DNA from: Adiantum capillus-veneris
Lineage: Eukaryota; Streptophyta; Polypodiopsida; Polypodiales; Pteridaceae
DNA: 64,000 nt
NCBI GenBank assembly: GCA_014529385.2
Contig: CM043971.1
Coordinates: 26,198,769 to 26,262,768 of the forward strand
Reading direction: 5' to 3'
Shown here in pieces: positions 22,885 through 35,015 of this stretch. The notes below the pieces were generated by a model. It ran no database searches and was not told the origin of the DNA. It saw only the letters and a list, made by a program, of their open reading frames with translations. The position numbers and the translations under genes were made by a program. Position 1 is the stretch's first letter; every line of letters begins with the position of its first letter.

Positions 22885-24427
22885 CATCCAACTTGAGCAC
22901 CTAAAAATCCCTTACAAGCCCACCTAAGCCTTATGTGACCAAGGCATAGATATTGGCATACCATCCACACTTAAAGCCACCATTGGATATCATTGGTATA
23001 CCATTGGTATTTCACACACATGAGCCCTCCCCAAAGTCTTGCAACAAAGGGTCCTTGAACTCACCATGTCAATGTAAACAACCAAGTGTTTTACCACTTC
23101 AATATTCATCTTAGTTGTTTACTATTGTCAAATAAATCTATTGAAAAGATTAAAGTAGATAATTATTCAAATCTATTTTCAAATTCCCTCAATAAATCCA
23201 ATGGAAAGAGACATTTTTTGCATTTTTGCACTCACTTTAGAAAAATATTCTTTGTAACATTCTCTTTATCTTTGATAAAGTATTCATCCTTTAGGGCTTA
23301 TTTAAAAGATGCCCATGTAGTCCATGCGTAGTTCAAATATCATCAACTCTTGCTCATAGTTCAAGCACCACAACCAAAGCAAAGGTCCCATCTACAACCT
23401 GCTTATCTAACCCCTTGTATCAACAAAGCCCTCATCCTAGCTAGTATGCTTCTCCAGCCATTGTAGCATGATTTTATGATCGGTGTTGCCTCAACCGAAA
23501 AATACACACCAATGAGACGTGCTCACTAAATTGGCAAATTTTCACTAATATTGTGTTAATGATTAAATCTGTTGTTTGTTGGTGTGTTAATGTCTAAATC
23601 GAAGAATCTGTACGAGGCAAAATATTTACACACTGCCTAGATCGGAGAATCTATGTGCATGGGACCAACGGACTAAGCAAGGCATAGAAACAAGACATTT
23701 ACCGCTTGCATAACACCAATTTGAAGCATGTTTGAGTAGAAATGTATTTACAAAATGTTCTTCACTATCCCAAATCACCTCATTGAAAATTCCTCTCAAT
23801 ACAATCGGAAGCCATAACCTTAGAAGTGTTTGAGTATTCAGCTTAGAAGATAATGCAAAGAAATAACGTATGACAAGAGGAGTGACGTATTTGATGTGCA
23901 TACATGGAGGATATTCTGCATCTAAAAATGTACGTACCTATGTGTGTGTGGTGATCTATAAAGGAAAGAAACACAATTTGAATAAGGGGGTCTCATAAAC
24001 AACATTCATGTACGGGGTAGAGAGATGTGTTGTTAGTAACTCCAAAGTATATGAAATGATGTTAAAACGTACTAGAGTATGGAAAAAAACAATATGCCCT
24101 GGGGGGAGAGGAAAATCAATATACATCCAAAAGATTTTGAACAGAGTAGGAGTGTCATGTAGCCTACAAAGGGACATGAGTATACCAGAGATTCAAGACT
24201 AAATAGTGAGTTTAATTACACACGAATGACTTTTCATGTTGAAGACAATGTATGGGATAATGAAAGGATTAAAGATAGTGGCAAACATATCTGATGATGA
24301 TATCTTAAGGTAAATAAGGAAAGAAGTTTGCAATAGGAATCGATGCAATAAGACTATCCCGAGAAATTTGGTACTTAAAATAGTTATCAATCAAATTGAT
24401 AAGCTTAAGCTAGCCAAGACGAGTAAG
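22885..24427. repeat. 1.5 kb duplicated segment, copy 1
   Basis: Collinear and highly similar to 59505-61113 in the same orientation, from TCCAACTTGAGCACCTAAA to CTAGCCAAGACGAGT. Differences are substitutions and small indels, including stretches present only in copy 2 near 60019, 60390 and 61006. There is no intact reading frame. Peptides near the right end (clearer in copy 2) weakly resemble the Cys-rich tail of plant LINE reverse transcriptases, but this is uncertain. Confidence 0.85.
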
Positions 24428-25235
24428 TAGGATATCAACTAATTTCATCCAAGAATTTTACAGAGTATTGTTAGTGGAGAATCAACGGAATGTGATAAGT
24501 GACTTTGTGAAAGAAAGGGTTTTTATGGTCTGGTTATAGAACCTCGAGACAAATTATCCCATGCATTAGGAATATGTTTATACTTAGAATGATCAATATA
24601 CCAAGAAATATAAAGGTTTATAGAGTGGTGGGTCAATGAGAACAGAGGATTAAGTAAGTATGTTATAAGAAAGTCTTGTGAGCACCATCTAAAAATTGAA
24701 GTGTATGAAGAGGGAGTATTTGTATTTAATTAGTAACAAAAGTGAAAATTAGAAAAAAGTAATGAGAAAAAAAGAATTTTCAAAAGAAAAATTAATAAAA
24801 TCCCTACCGTGAGGCTAGCTCTTGTAGTACTTCAACTCATGTGTTTAGTAATGTATCTCTCATACTACTTGAAATTCTGTTGTAGCAAGCAATATTTTCT
24901 ACCATCAGTCGTTTCTCAATACACATGTTAAATTAGAAGATCTATGGTCAAATTTATCTTCAATGACTACCAAAATTGTGACTTAAAATTGTTGATAAAG
25001 TGCCATCATCTGTGTGATATCTGAAAGAAAACATGACCCATTTGTGGAATTGAGGTAGGATAAGTATATGATCAAAATTGAGATGGAAGGAAAATTGTAG
25101 GGTTCTACCTAGTCTTAACCATAGCATGTGCTAAGACTACCCTTCTGTATGTGAAAATGTGAAACAAAATTAAATTTTATAATTCCTTCTTTTGCAATTA
25201 CGTGATAGTGACATAATTATTAAGTGACTCCTCCG
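24428..25235. other. Intergenic, AT-rich; nothing recognised
   Basis: No coding region, repeat partner or RNA gene visible. Confidence 0.5.
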
Positions 25236-25300
25236 AGGTCTGACCATCCATTTGAGGATGATCTGAAGTACTGATGTTAAGCTATTTAACCAATCATTTG
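25236..25300 (-). pseudogene. Short gypsy integrase remnant
   Basis: The minus strand encodes DHPQMDGQT, the catalytic-Glu region also seen at 21590 and 47050. It is cut off at 25300 by the start of an LTR. Confidence 0.75.
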
Positions 25301-25629
25301 TGATGAGAATGGGATCGTGCTAGCTGGGGTGGATGAAAAAGAAACATCATGCACACACATGAGTGTGGGTTGGCTAGATTATCACTCAAGCGAATTAGGT
25401 TCCAATATCAATTAACTTGGACTTATAAACACAATCTTGAGTATTTGCTAAGTCATTAGAAACTCACCATAAACAAGAGAGATGTAATGCAAAATAGACT
25501 TGGTTTATTCATTCATTAAATGAGCTTTAAGTAGCTCTACAGCCTTGCACCACTACATGTGGGATAAGTCAACCTTTGCTCTCCTTGACTCACACTGTAG
25601 TGACTCTAGGACAAAGCTTACACCTTACA
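25301..25629 (-). repeat. Lone LTR (minus-strand element, 3' LTR)
   Basis: Bounded by TGATGAGAAT at 25301 and CCTTACA at 25629, giving TGTAAGG...CTCATCA on the minus strand. Immediately beyond, the minus strand carries a polypurine tract CAAGGGGAGGAT (25630-25641), as expected upstream of a 3' LTR. No second LTR was found in the window, so the element is partial. Inserted into the integrase remnant. Confidence 0.7.
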
Positions 25630-26816
25630 ATCCTCCCCTTGAGGTTTGGACTAGGACAATACAGTGAAGGTTCTTTATCCACTAAGGATGACACATGGTA
25701 TCCACTAAGGATGTCAATGCAAGAGGAATCCTCCCCTTGCACTTTGGTCACAATTTGATGAAGAAAGACAACACTCCAATCAAGGAGCACAGACAACATA
25801 CATTCTCAATCCAAGAGATAATCAATATATCACTCCAATCCAGGAGCCACACTCCAATCCAGAAGAAGAAAGCAATGCTCTAATCCAAGAGAAAAATCTT
25901 GAAAAAAGTTTTGGTTCGCTCTAATCCAAGAGCACCTTTGTCTTCTTCAATGCTTTGTCTTCAACTGCTTTATGGTCTTTGTCTTCGTACCCTCCCCTCA
26001 AACAAGTGTTTCTTTCCCCCGTTTGTTTTTTCCCATGGTGCGTTGGAGCAGTCTTTGCACTTTGAGACTCTCTAAGGCTAGTGTTTGAAACTTTGTACAT
26101 GAGCACATGCTCATATCCTTCATGGTGAATGTAGCATACATTGTAGGGTTTTTCTTGGGTGGAATAAATTTTGGAGTTAAATAAGATAAAGATGAAATTC
26201 CTTTGATTTTGTGAAGCTCCTCTTCATTGGAGCGAGGCCACTCTTCACAAATGATGGAAAGGTTTGGTCTTTCAATGTCCTTGGAGATTCCTTGTTTGAA
26301 AGCTTGGTGGAGGCCTCTTGAATTCCCAGTGTGGTGCTTGAATGTTGGATGCCAAGAATCTGTGAAGAGAGTCTTTGCTTTGGCTTGCTGTGGGAAATTC
26401 TTGAATAAAGGGCTCTGCAATTGAATGGCTTTGAAGCTCTTTTCAAATGCGTTGTTGTAGTTTGATGGGACTAGACCCTTAAAGAGTCTCGTATGCTTTA
26501 GGTAGCAAGCTTGTGTGAATGAGATTCTCTCTGTTGGAAAATAGGCCTATGGAAAGTGGGGTTGAAGACAAGGCCTTACAAGCTGGTAGAAGGCAGACAT
26601 GGAAGGAGCCTGACATTGTATGGGCAAACCCAAAAAAGGATTGATGACGGTCTTACCACACGGGTGAATTTTGACACTGGTCGATGCTCATTGGATGCGA
26701 TAGAGCCTAGCACCGGTGACCATCAAATGTGGGTGTGTGTACAGAGCTCCCGGATAGACAATGATCACTAGTTCACTAAGACTAAAAAAATCAAAAAATA
26801 TAAATAATAAATTCCT
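25630..26816. other. Element interior or intergenic; no recognised domain
   Basis: A minus-strand frame of 140 codons (25998-26420) has no recognised domain. Locally repeated CTCCAATCCAGGAG-type segments lie at 25767-25890. The stretch may be interior of the element ending in the LTR at 25301. Confidence 0.4.
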
Positions 26817-27977
26817 GAGAGAGAGAGAGAGAGAGAGAGAGAGGAGTGGGTTTTTCATCCTCCCTTCCTCCCCTTCTCCTCCTCAAAGTCATCTTTACAC
26901 TCTTTTTTTCTTCTTTTCCCCCTTTTTTTGTTTCATGAAAAATCCTTTCCTTTTATCCCCTTTTTCCTCCACAACAATTACAATGCCATGATTGATGTGG
27001 CATAGAAAACGGGTTGATGATATGGCAAACAAAATGCAACCTGCACAAAAATAGCAAAAACTAGTGGCACATGACCAAAAGGTTGTGTAAGGGGAAGCTG
27101 AGTAGTTTTGGTCTCTATGTTAATTGTGACCATTCAACCCTTCTAGTGCTTAGTGTGAACTATGAAAATTACTCATCCTATTGCCTTTGCTACTATCGAT
27201 CTGAAAATTGTTTGCCATTCTTTTTCTTTTCATTTTCATACTCACCTCCCTTCCCTATTATGTTGGTGCCCATGAAGGCCTTAACACTAGACTTGTAATG
27301 AGCCACAAAAATGGTTGAAACCACAAAAATGGCTCACATTAGGATTCTAGTAAAAGAAATATAACTTTTGTATCTGATATCAAAATTTCATGAAACCTCT
27401 TAATTACGGGTTTAAGATATAAAAGAAGTTTCTAAATACACAATTTACACAAAAAGCTCATAAATTAAAAAAATATTTTTCAAAATTAGTAAATTATACG
27501 TAAAATTATACTTCTCACTACTGAACTTGGAGAAGTAAAAAATGTCAACAATATTTGTGTATGGGTTAAAATATCTTGGTCCATCTATCACATACGTATT
27601 AAGGGATTTTTCAACAAAGTTTGGGCCTCATTAACAATGATTTGATTTTCTTTGAAGAGAAATGGAAAAAAAATGTCCATCCGCATTAAAAAAAATTGAT
27701 TTTCTTAGTTGTAGAAGATGGCAATGGAAAGACACCTTTGGACCTTCATTTAGCTATGTACTATTTTTTATCAACTGATATTGAGTGTTGGTCATAATTC
27801 CCTGAAGCCATTATGTATTTAGATAACTAACATAGTGCCGGAGTTTTTCATACAAAAGCCACAAAAGTGGCTAAATTTTTACAAGACTAGTGTTAAGCCC
27901 TAGTTTGTGAGACCAAGGAGACTATAACCTATCTCATCTCCCAACCTCTTTCCCTTTATATAGGGTAACCCCCAAGT
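26817..27977 (-). repeat. Family-C LTR, main part (split by element B)
   Basis: In inverse orientation this matches 48690-49110: the purine/pyrimidine-rich block, the AAGGGGAAGCTGAGTAGTTTTGG segment and the CTCTTTCCCTTTATATAGGGTAACCCCC promoter-like core. The remaining 46 bp or so of the LTR lie at 46644-46690 on the other side of element B. It starts with a GA microsatellite at 26817-26842. TATA core is near 27957-27964. Confidence 0.75.
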
Positions 27978-28325
27978 TGTTGGACGGATACGCCGCGACG
28001 GACGTCAGCACAGCGAGAACTCACCTAACATGTAATGTCAGCTAAGGACGAAGCTCGACCCGCAGGCGCATGGAAGAAAGCATAAGGTGTCAACCTACAC
28101 TCGACCGACTCCTAACTCACTCCTATAGAGGTCTTTGCCAATTGTCTAGTCACAGCCTTCAAGAGTACATAAGAGGAAACTTCCTTCAACACTTTGTAGA
28201 GCCGAACACCCATCAAACAATCTCGAAACGCAACGAAACTTTAAGGAGACTCTACTAACACCAAAAGGACGCTCTCCCTAAGGTCTCTGAACCAAAATCC
28301 CAACCCAAAACACCCGGTGCAGAAT

Positions 28326-28339
28326 CGCGTAGGATGTCT
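28326..28339. promoter_or_regulatory. Palindrome half-site in 3' LTR
   Basis: CGCGTAGGATGTCT is the right half (plus centre) of the 24-nt palindrome found in the element's leader and 3' spacer; the left half is not conserved here. Confidence 0.6.
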
Positions 28340-28693
28340 GGTCGAAAATTACAGGTCGTTGTTTCTGAAATCTAAAGTGCCTAATGTGTAGCTCTACTCA
28401 ATGTGAATGCATGGATACGCTGCAATGCAAAATCAGACGACGTATGCTTACCCAAATACCCAAAGAAGCTCGTAGAAGGAGCTCGCACAACCGAACAGTA
28501 CGCGCGGTATGTAGGTATCGGCGCATAGCTCTCGTCGGGGGCAGCACGTTGCACTTCTCCGTACTCAATTTCGACTACCGGAGCACACGTAGCGCCAAGA
28601 TGAAGCTCTCTCTCTCTCTCTCGTACACAGTACGCTTACTCATAGACTCTTTTTTAAAACTTGACAAAAGGTCTTTCATTAAGGTCAAAAAGT

Positions 28694-28705
28694 GGTATAT
28701 ATACC
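28694..28705 (-). promoter_or_regulatory. TATA box of 3' LTR
   Basis: GGTATATATACC, self-complementary, at the position expected for an LTR promoter and conserved in the 5' LTR at 46431-46442. Confidence 0.6.
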
Positions 28706-28906
28706 TTAGAACTTCTCAAACCCTAAGGTTTCAAAATCAACCATCTACTCACTCTAACTTAGTAAAACTGGGATACAATCTGGAAACGTCTATAAGTCCC
28801 AATAATTACAAGGTGAAAAATCAGGTTTTTCTCAATGAATGAATAATTACAAAAAATAATAGTCTCCAAGTAGTTAGATGCCGTGGGGTGTGTCGAGCTT
28901 CTAACA

Positions 28907-28922
28907 TCCCCCCCCCTCCTTG
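28907..28922 (-). other. Polypurine tract of element B
   Basis: The minus strand reads CAAGGAGGGGGGGGGA directly before the TGTTAGAAG start of the 3' LTR, the expected plus-strand primer for reverse transcription. Confidence 0.92.
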
Positions 28923-28958
28923 TTCATGTCGTCCTCGACATGGCTTTGTTCAGCTGCT

Positions 28959-31900
28959 TCATCTTATCGTTGAGCGCATCTTCAGCAATGACTCGTATGT
29001 GGCATGTAGGTTAAGCATGGTTGGACCAAAGATATCGGTATTTATTCTGAAGAATCCTGTATAAAATGCCTCTTCAAAAGCCTGAAGGTGATAAGCTGGT
29101 AGAAACATGATTCCCTGATACAACGCGTGTATCACCTCCTGGGAAGGCTGACCTAACAAATCATACGCACACTTGTATGTGTCCTGGAAGAAGAATATGC
29201 TGTCAGTCACCTGGCCTGGCTTGAAGATCTCGAACACCGCTAGGATTGTTCTGCAAATTTTTCTAAGCATAATGCATGTCAGGTCAGGGGAGCCAGTGAA
29301 CAATTGTATGGTGCCCATGAGGGTTTTCACCATGTAGTTGACACTTATTCTCTCCCCTGCCTTCACACCTCGCAGCTTTGGGTAATTCAGCCAAGTGGGT
29401 TGGCTTCTTTACAAAACTTCTTGAGCTTTCCACGTCCTAACCCTTGGTAGAGGATAGAAGCTGAGATTGTCTCTGATATGTTTAGGGGCCTCTACCAAAT
29501 GGATCATGTATTGTGGATACTTCATAAGCCAAGCCTTCCTCCACTTTGGCTGAGAATCCACAATTAGTTTCACTCCTTCTAGGTGTCTGCATTGTAGAGA
29601 GGCTCCGTTGGCTCTTCTCTGATTCGTTTATTTATTGTTGCTGCTTCATATTTCAGCAATGGATATGGGAGAGAGGGTTGCAGCCACTCACGCCTAATAT
29701 TGCTGCCGTCGATTTTCTAAATGGACATAGATTTGAACACTCTCTGCTCCCATTCCAAGGCTTCTTTGGTGCTCTCTCTTATCTCTGCCTCTATTGCTTT
29801 GCGCAGATTTTCTTCTTCTTCTTGTGTTAGACTCTGTGGCTCTTGAGAGGTTCCTGCTATGCTTTCCTCTTGCATGGTTGTGTCCACAGGCTCTGCCACA
29901 TTTTCTATGTCGACTCCTTCGTTGGCGGCTGGCCCTGAGCTTTCCGCTTCTCTTCCTTGCTGACCTTTTAACTCCTCAATTTTCCTGAGGAGTGTTTGCC
30001 TTTCTGCTTCTGCTTGTCCGCTCATATTCACGAGGAGGTCATTAAGCTCAGCGTTTATTCATTCCACCTCTCGAGCTTCGTCTTCATGCTCTCTATTTCT
30101 TCTTGTAGGGATTTCTGGCTTTCCTCCATTCTTGTTTGCATTACAATAGACCCTTCTGCCATAATTAGCCTCTACTTTTTCTCGAGAGTCAGTTCCTTCT
30201 GAAGTTCCTACATTTGTTCTTCATATATCTGAATCTCGAGAACTATTTGAGTTGAGCTAGTAGCTCTGACTCTAGCAGGTGATGCTCGCAGTCTCTGGAT
30301 GGTTTGATCTTTGACTTTTAATTGATCCTTGAGCTCAAGGATTTCATCCATGCTTGCTTCCTGATCCAACTCTGTTCTCTCCTTGGAATTCCTCAAGTTC
30401 TCGACTTCTTTTGTTTCTTCAGCCAGCTGTAGTGTCAGGTTATCCTGTTCTTTTTCAACATCTTGCAATGACTTGCTGAGCTGTAGACACTCTTCTTCAG
30501 CTTTATGTATTATTTTTGCTTTTGATTCATTGGCTTCTTCCAGTGCTCGGCAGTTTCGTAGAGCCGTTGTCAAGATGGCTTGGAGGTCAGCTTCTCTCTC
30601 TTCTTGCTTCTGTCTTTGTGCTCTCAGAGAATCTCTTTCCATTTTGGCCTTTTCTTCAGTGGCTTTGAGGGTTATCATATCTTTCTCTGAAGCCATAGAT
30701 TGGGCTCACAATCCGGCTAGCTTTGTCATCACCACGTCCCAGTCATTTGAGGGCGGGTGCAGGTCCACAGTGTTTGTAGCCATCTCTTTAAGTTCCACTA
30801 GCCGGATGTCTTGCATCTGTTCTTCGTGCCCTGTTCTTGCCAAGTCGAATGCGACTGTGGCGGCTTCTTCCTTTGTAAAGCCTGCAGCTAGCAGGTCCAA
30901 AAATGTCTGACAGGCCTCGTTTAATCTTTTTTTCTCAGACTTCGGCCTGGCCTCTTCTTTTGTATTGGGTTCTTGCCTTTGCTCTGGATCCTCTTCTTGT
31001 ATTTCTTCATGCTTGTCTTCAGCTACATGATCTTCTTTTGGAGGGCTGCTGGGAGGTGGTGAGTGCGGTGGAGATGGATGTGGCCTAGGTTTAGGACTCT
31101 CTCGTAAAGTTGTCGGTTCACCCTTTAAATCCCTGTCTGCTTTTATTTTCCGCTCTCTTTCTTGGTTTTCCTGTTCATCTAACAATGTCTGCCTTATCTG
31201 CTCCACTTCCTCCTCTGTGAAAGGGACATGGGGAATGTTTTCCGCTGCTACATCAAGCATCTCGAAATTCGTGATATAGTATTCAAAGTGGTCCCTTTGC
31301 ACTCTTCTGGATGATCCGGACATAGACTCGAGAGATGGCTTCCAAAGTTCGTTTAGATCGCCCTTGAGGGCTCTTTCTGCTCGGAAACTCTCCATCAGCC
31401 TCTCGAGTCTTGCCGCTTTCTGTGACCTAGTTTCTTTGACCGGCACTTGAGCAAACTCTTTCTTTCCTTTCTTTTTCTCAGGTTGCTCCTCTTCGACTGG
31501 CTCTAGCCGTCTTTTCAACCTCATGGCCACCCTTGGTGCCCGTTGCGGCTCATCTTCCTTGTCTTCTTTCACCCTTAGCCAATCATTCTGAGATGGTGGG
31601 TTAGGCCACCTTCCTTTGGCGTGTAGTGCCCCATAAACCACCTTGGTTATCAGCTCTCGTGGCACTATGTAAGTTGGCTTTTTGTTTCCCATCTTTACCA
31701 AACTATCACGTACGTAAGCTGCGTAGTTGATGATCTTTCGGGTGCCTTTTGTCATTGCCCATGTAAACGTTGTGGCAATTGCACCTGGCGGCATCCTGTA
31801 TTTGTGTGGCCTCTTAGTGCACATGTGGAAGTATTGGTTATACATCTGGCTCAAAATTGCCACTTTTGGGTTGGCAATGTCTTCAAACGTGTAGTTTGCC

Positions 31901-32414
31901 TTTTTTTCCTTGTACACTTTGACTTCGTCCCTTCTTTTTGCACACTGTCTCCCTCATTGGAGAGGTCTAGTGCATGGGCTACCACCCGCTCTGTGATTAT
32001 GATTTTTGTATCTCGTCTGCCTTGTAAATCTGTGACCTTGGCCACTCCATCTTCCTTGATGCTTGTTACAAACTCCCATACTCTTTTGATGTCCACTCCT
32101 GCCGGTATTGCTTCGAAGTAGTTGTGGAGGTCAATTTTCTCCAAGTAGCAGACCATTTTTCTTCTTGCAAATTCATTGAGCTCTCTTGGCAGCATTGGTA
32201 GTTCTATCACATTGCCTTCAGTATCCTTGAACACTCCCTGGTAGATCTTCAAGTCATTTGACTCTAAAAGGTCTTCTTGTATCCAAGTGCTGGTGGGCTT
32301 GAGTGTCCCTTCCGGAATGACAAAGGGTTCTACTTCGTCCAGATAATCCTTGATAGTCATTCTTTTTTTCTTTGCCGGTGACCTCGAGGCTGCCATAGAT
32401 CCTGTTGCACTCAA
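28959..32414 (-). pseudogene. ORF-X: extra reading frame downstream of pol in element B
   Basis: Starts at ATG 32414 and reads to 28959 through at least three frame changes (near 31930, 30200 and 29400-29700) and in-frame stops (for example at 30706-30708, after which the same frame continues). N-terminal part (about 240 residues) is globular-looking after a basic SPAKKKR segment; the middle is Lys/Glu-rich with a proline-rich stretch near 31040-31100; a strongly predicted coiled coil spans about 29750-30700; the C-terminus (28959-29366) is globular with aromatic residues. No signal peptide or transmembrane segment is evident, so it does not look like an envelope protein. The N-terminal half is vaguely reminiscent of plant transposon-associated proteins, at low confidence. 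Position between the palindrome spacer and the polypurine tract argues that it belongs to the element. Confidence 0.65.
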
Positions 32415-35015
32415 TAGTCCAAAATTAGCGTTTTTTCCATATTAGCTGCGAAACTGAGTTTTACTTATCCAAATGACTTGAAAATTGAAAATAAAGCTAA
32501 AAAGAAACTTGTGAAGCTGTGCATGTGCTCATAGTGCAGATTTGGCCAAAAATTTTCATCTAGACATCCTACGCGTAGGATGTCTTTTTCATCAGAATTG
32601 GTTCATACTTGACATGTAGGTAGTGTAAGGCTCATGGAACATGGCTATATGCTTGGATTTGAATTTGGATATCAAAAAGTGTCTTTTTGGGATAATATAG
32701 GCTTTAGGTCATCATTTGGGTAGAATGTCCATCATAGATAGCAATTGATGTCCAAATGGGTTGAAAATTGGTTATGGACTTATTGCACCATGGTCTTGGC
32801 TCCCATGATGTTATTGCTTGCACAGAAGGCTAAATTTAAGTTGAAGACATCCTACGCATAGGATGTCTTTTTCATCAAAATGACATGAAACTTGTTTTGT
32901 GGGTTGTCCATGGATTATGGAACATGGCCATGTTCTTGGATTTGAATTTGGACATGATTTGATGCTTGTAGGGCTCTGTGTGGTGTTTTAGGACTCAAAA
33001 AGTGTATCTTGAAGATGTTGGGGGTCAAAAGTGATTAGAATGGCTTCAAACTTGTCATATGGGCTCTTGATGATGAGGTAAAGGGATTTGGAGTGATAAA
33101 TCTTCACTTGCATGCCAAAAAGGTCAAATAGACATCCTACGCGTAGGATGTCTTTTTCATCATTTTTTGTCCCTGACCACACAGATTGGTTGCTGATGTG
33201 TTGGTGATTGTGTTGTGCAAGTTTCATGAGATTTGGACTCTATGCCCATTTTTGCCTCTATGCTCTAACTTTGCGTTTTTTTCATGCATCTGAGGTCAAA
33301 ATTGATCCAAATGTCATGAAACTTGGTGTATGGTTTGTGACTATCATTCAGAACATGTGTATGACAAAAATTATTGGAGTCTGTGCCAAAAAGTGCCCTT
33401 GAGACATCCTACGCATAGGATGTCTCCTGGTGATTTTTTCAGTGTTGGTGCTCCTAGTGCTTGCCTTTTGCCCCCCTAAGTCCCTTTTGAGCCTAATTTC
33501 AACAAAAAAGTCAAATGGATAGAGTATAACTCCCTGTGTGGACTTCAGAGCCTCCGAGCCGTTTTCTGACTTTTGGAGTGCTTTTTGGCGATGAAATTTC
33601 TCGATGTTGGTCTCCATAGCTTCCCGATCCGTTGGGGATCATTGCCGTATGGTTTCTGTCGACTTTGGCTTCACTGGAGCTCCATTTGGCAATTTCTCGC
33701 CCTAGAAGCACCTGCGGTTGCATTTACATGCCTTTGATGATTTGTGGTGGTCTACCACCATAGGACTTGGTTGTTGATGGTCTAGGAAAGCCGCTCGTGG
33801 AGTTTGGTGGCCAACGGACTTGCGGTTTGGCTGCAAGTGCAATTTGACGTTTTGTGTGTCTGATGCCGTTTCTGACTTTTAGAGCTGCCTTGGGTCATTT
33901 TTCGATCATGTGAGTCATATAGACTTGTCAAGCATGTTGAGATGCTCCTCCCCATAAGTTTTGGTAGCATTTGGTCACCATTTCGCCAATTTCCCATTTG
34001 GTGGCTTCTTGCGGGTTTCTGGGAATTAGGGTTTTTCCCGATGGTTTCCTACAGCCTTTGACTATCCAGGACTAGTATTCTAGACTAGGGTAAGCTTCCG
34101 ATGAAGTCTTGTTGCTTTTGTGTTAGCCGTTAGGGCGCCGTCTCTACTTGTAGGCCTCTACCGCTCGCATTGTGTGTGACCCCTACGCTAGTTTTCACGA
34201 CATAATGACAATCATGCGTGAAAAGCTCAAGGTGGTGAGCCTACCTCTCATGTATGGAGCTCGTCGGGTAGTCGTGCGCGTCGTAGGAGCTGCTGGAAGG
34301 TCGATCCGCTCTAGGTGGCAGAAGCTCTCTCCACAAAGTCAATAGTGAAAATGAGCTAAAAATGGGGTGAAAAATTCTTATAATGGAGGTCCCGAACCAT
34401 TTTTTATGGAATTTGACATGTGATCCTATCTACTTGGGAGATGCGGTTTAGGCTCGAAAATTTCTTGATTTGGACTCCATTTGCCCTGTTTACCAGAAAT
34501 TTGGCATTTCGGTCAAAATCTGGCCAAAACACGCTTTCCGCTCCAGTCTCATAATTGCACCCCCGTTGTACCATAGGTTTTCCTATAGTCGTTGATCATC
34601 ACCATATTTTTTGTTTTCCATTACGACTGTTTTTCACCTTCTTTTTGTATTTTTGAAGTTTTTTCTGCCGAAAATTAGCAAAATTAAAAGGAACAGAGCA
34701 AATCAAACCCAAAAAATCCCAAAAAATCATAATAAATCACAAACATGAGCGCAACACATTATATACACTCGCATGCAATTTTTATGGCCGGATTTCTCCG
34801 TTTTACCAATAATTTACCTGAAAAATGGCTATTTCTACTTATATACACACACCTAGGGCAGGTGACCTGTTTGTCTTTGATGTTCTTTGTGCTTCGGGCT
34901 TCGTGTTCATTGATTGCCTGGCTGGCAGTTGATGATTCTGGGGTTGCTTAGCAAAAGCTATCACTTGTTGTTCATGTTCATGCTGAATTTTGACTGCTTT
35001 TGATTTCCAATCTAT
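32415..35015 (-). other. Non-coding spacer between pol and ORF-X
   Basis: 2.6 kb without coding capacity. The part next to ORF-X (32562-33435) carries four palindromes on a ~283-bp lattice and resembles the element's own leader before gag (44300-45190), with shared sequence downstream of the palindromes such as TTTTTCATCAGAATTGGTTCA. The remainder up to 35015 is low in similarity to anything else in the window. Confidence 0.7.
32562..33435. repeat. 24-nt palindrome array, 3' spacer (four copies)
   Basis: AGACATCCTACG followed by its exact reverse complement occurs at 32562-32585 and 33130-33153. Single-base variants with GCAT instead of GCGT at the centre are at 32845-32868 and 33412-33435. 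Start-to-start spacings are 283, 285 and 282 bp, while the DNA between has diverged strongly. Confidence 0.9.

Larger units (their letters stand above)
27978..28906 (-). repeat. 3' LTR of element B
   Basis: 929 bp, TGTTGGACGG...CTTCTAACA on the plus strand (TGTTAGAAG...TCCAACA on the minus). Highly similar to 45728-46643, with small indels including GTAGAAGGA at about 28470. It contains a (CT)n run, a TATA element and one half-site of the palindrome. Confidence 0.95.

Noticed and set aside
28070-28258. 62-codon frame repeated at 45820-46008
   Set aside because: Both lie in the LTRs of element B and repeat only because the LTRs do; no start context or family.
28959-32414. ORF-X as an envelope gene
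   Set aside because: No signal peptide, transmembrane anchor or cleavage-like motif seen; coiled-coil and proline-rich composition do not support it.
32562-33435. CRISPR-like array (short repeat at regular spacing)
   Set aside because: The repeat is a 24-nt palindrome with ~260-bp diverging spacers inside a plant LTR element; spacing, spacer size and context exclude CRISPR.
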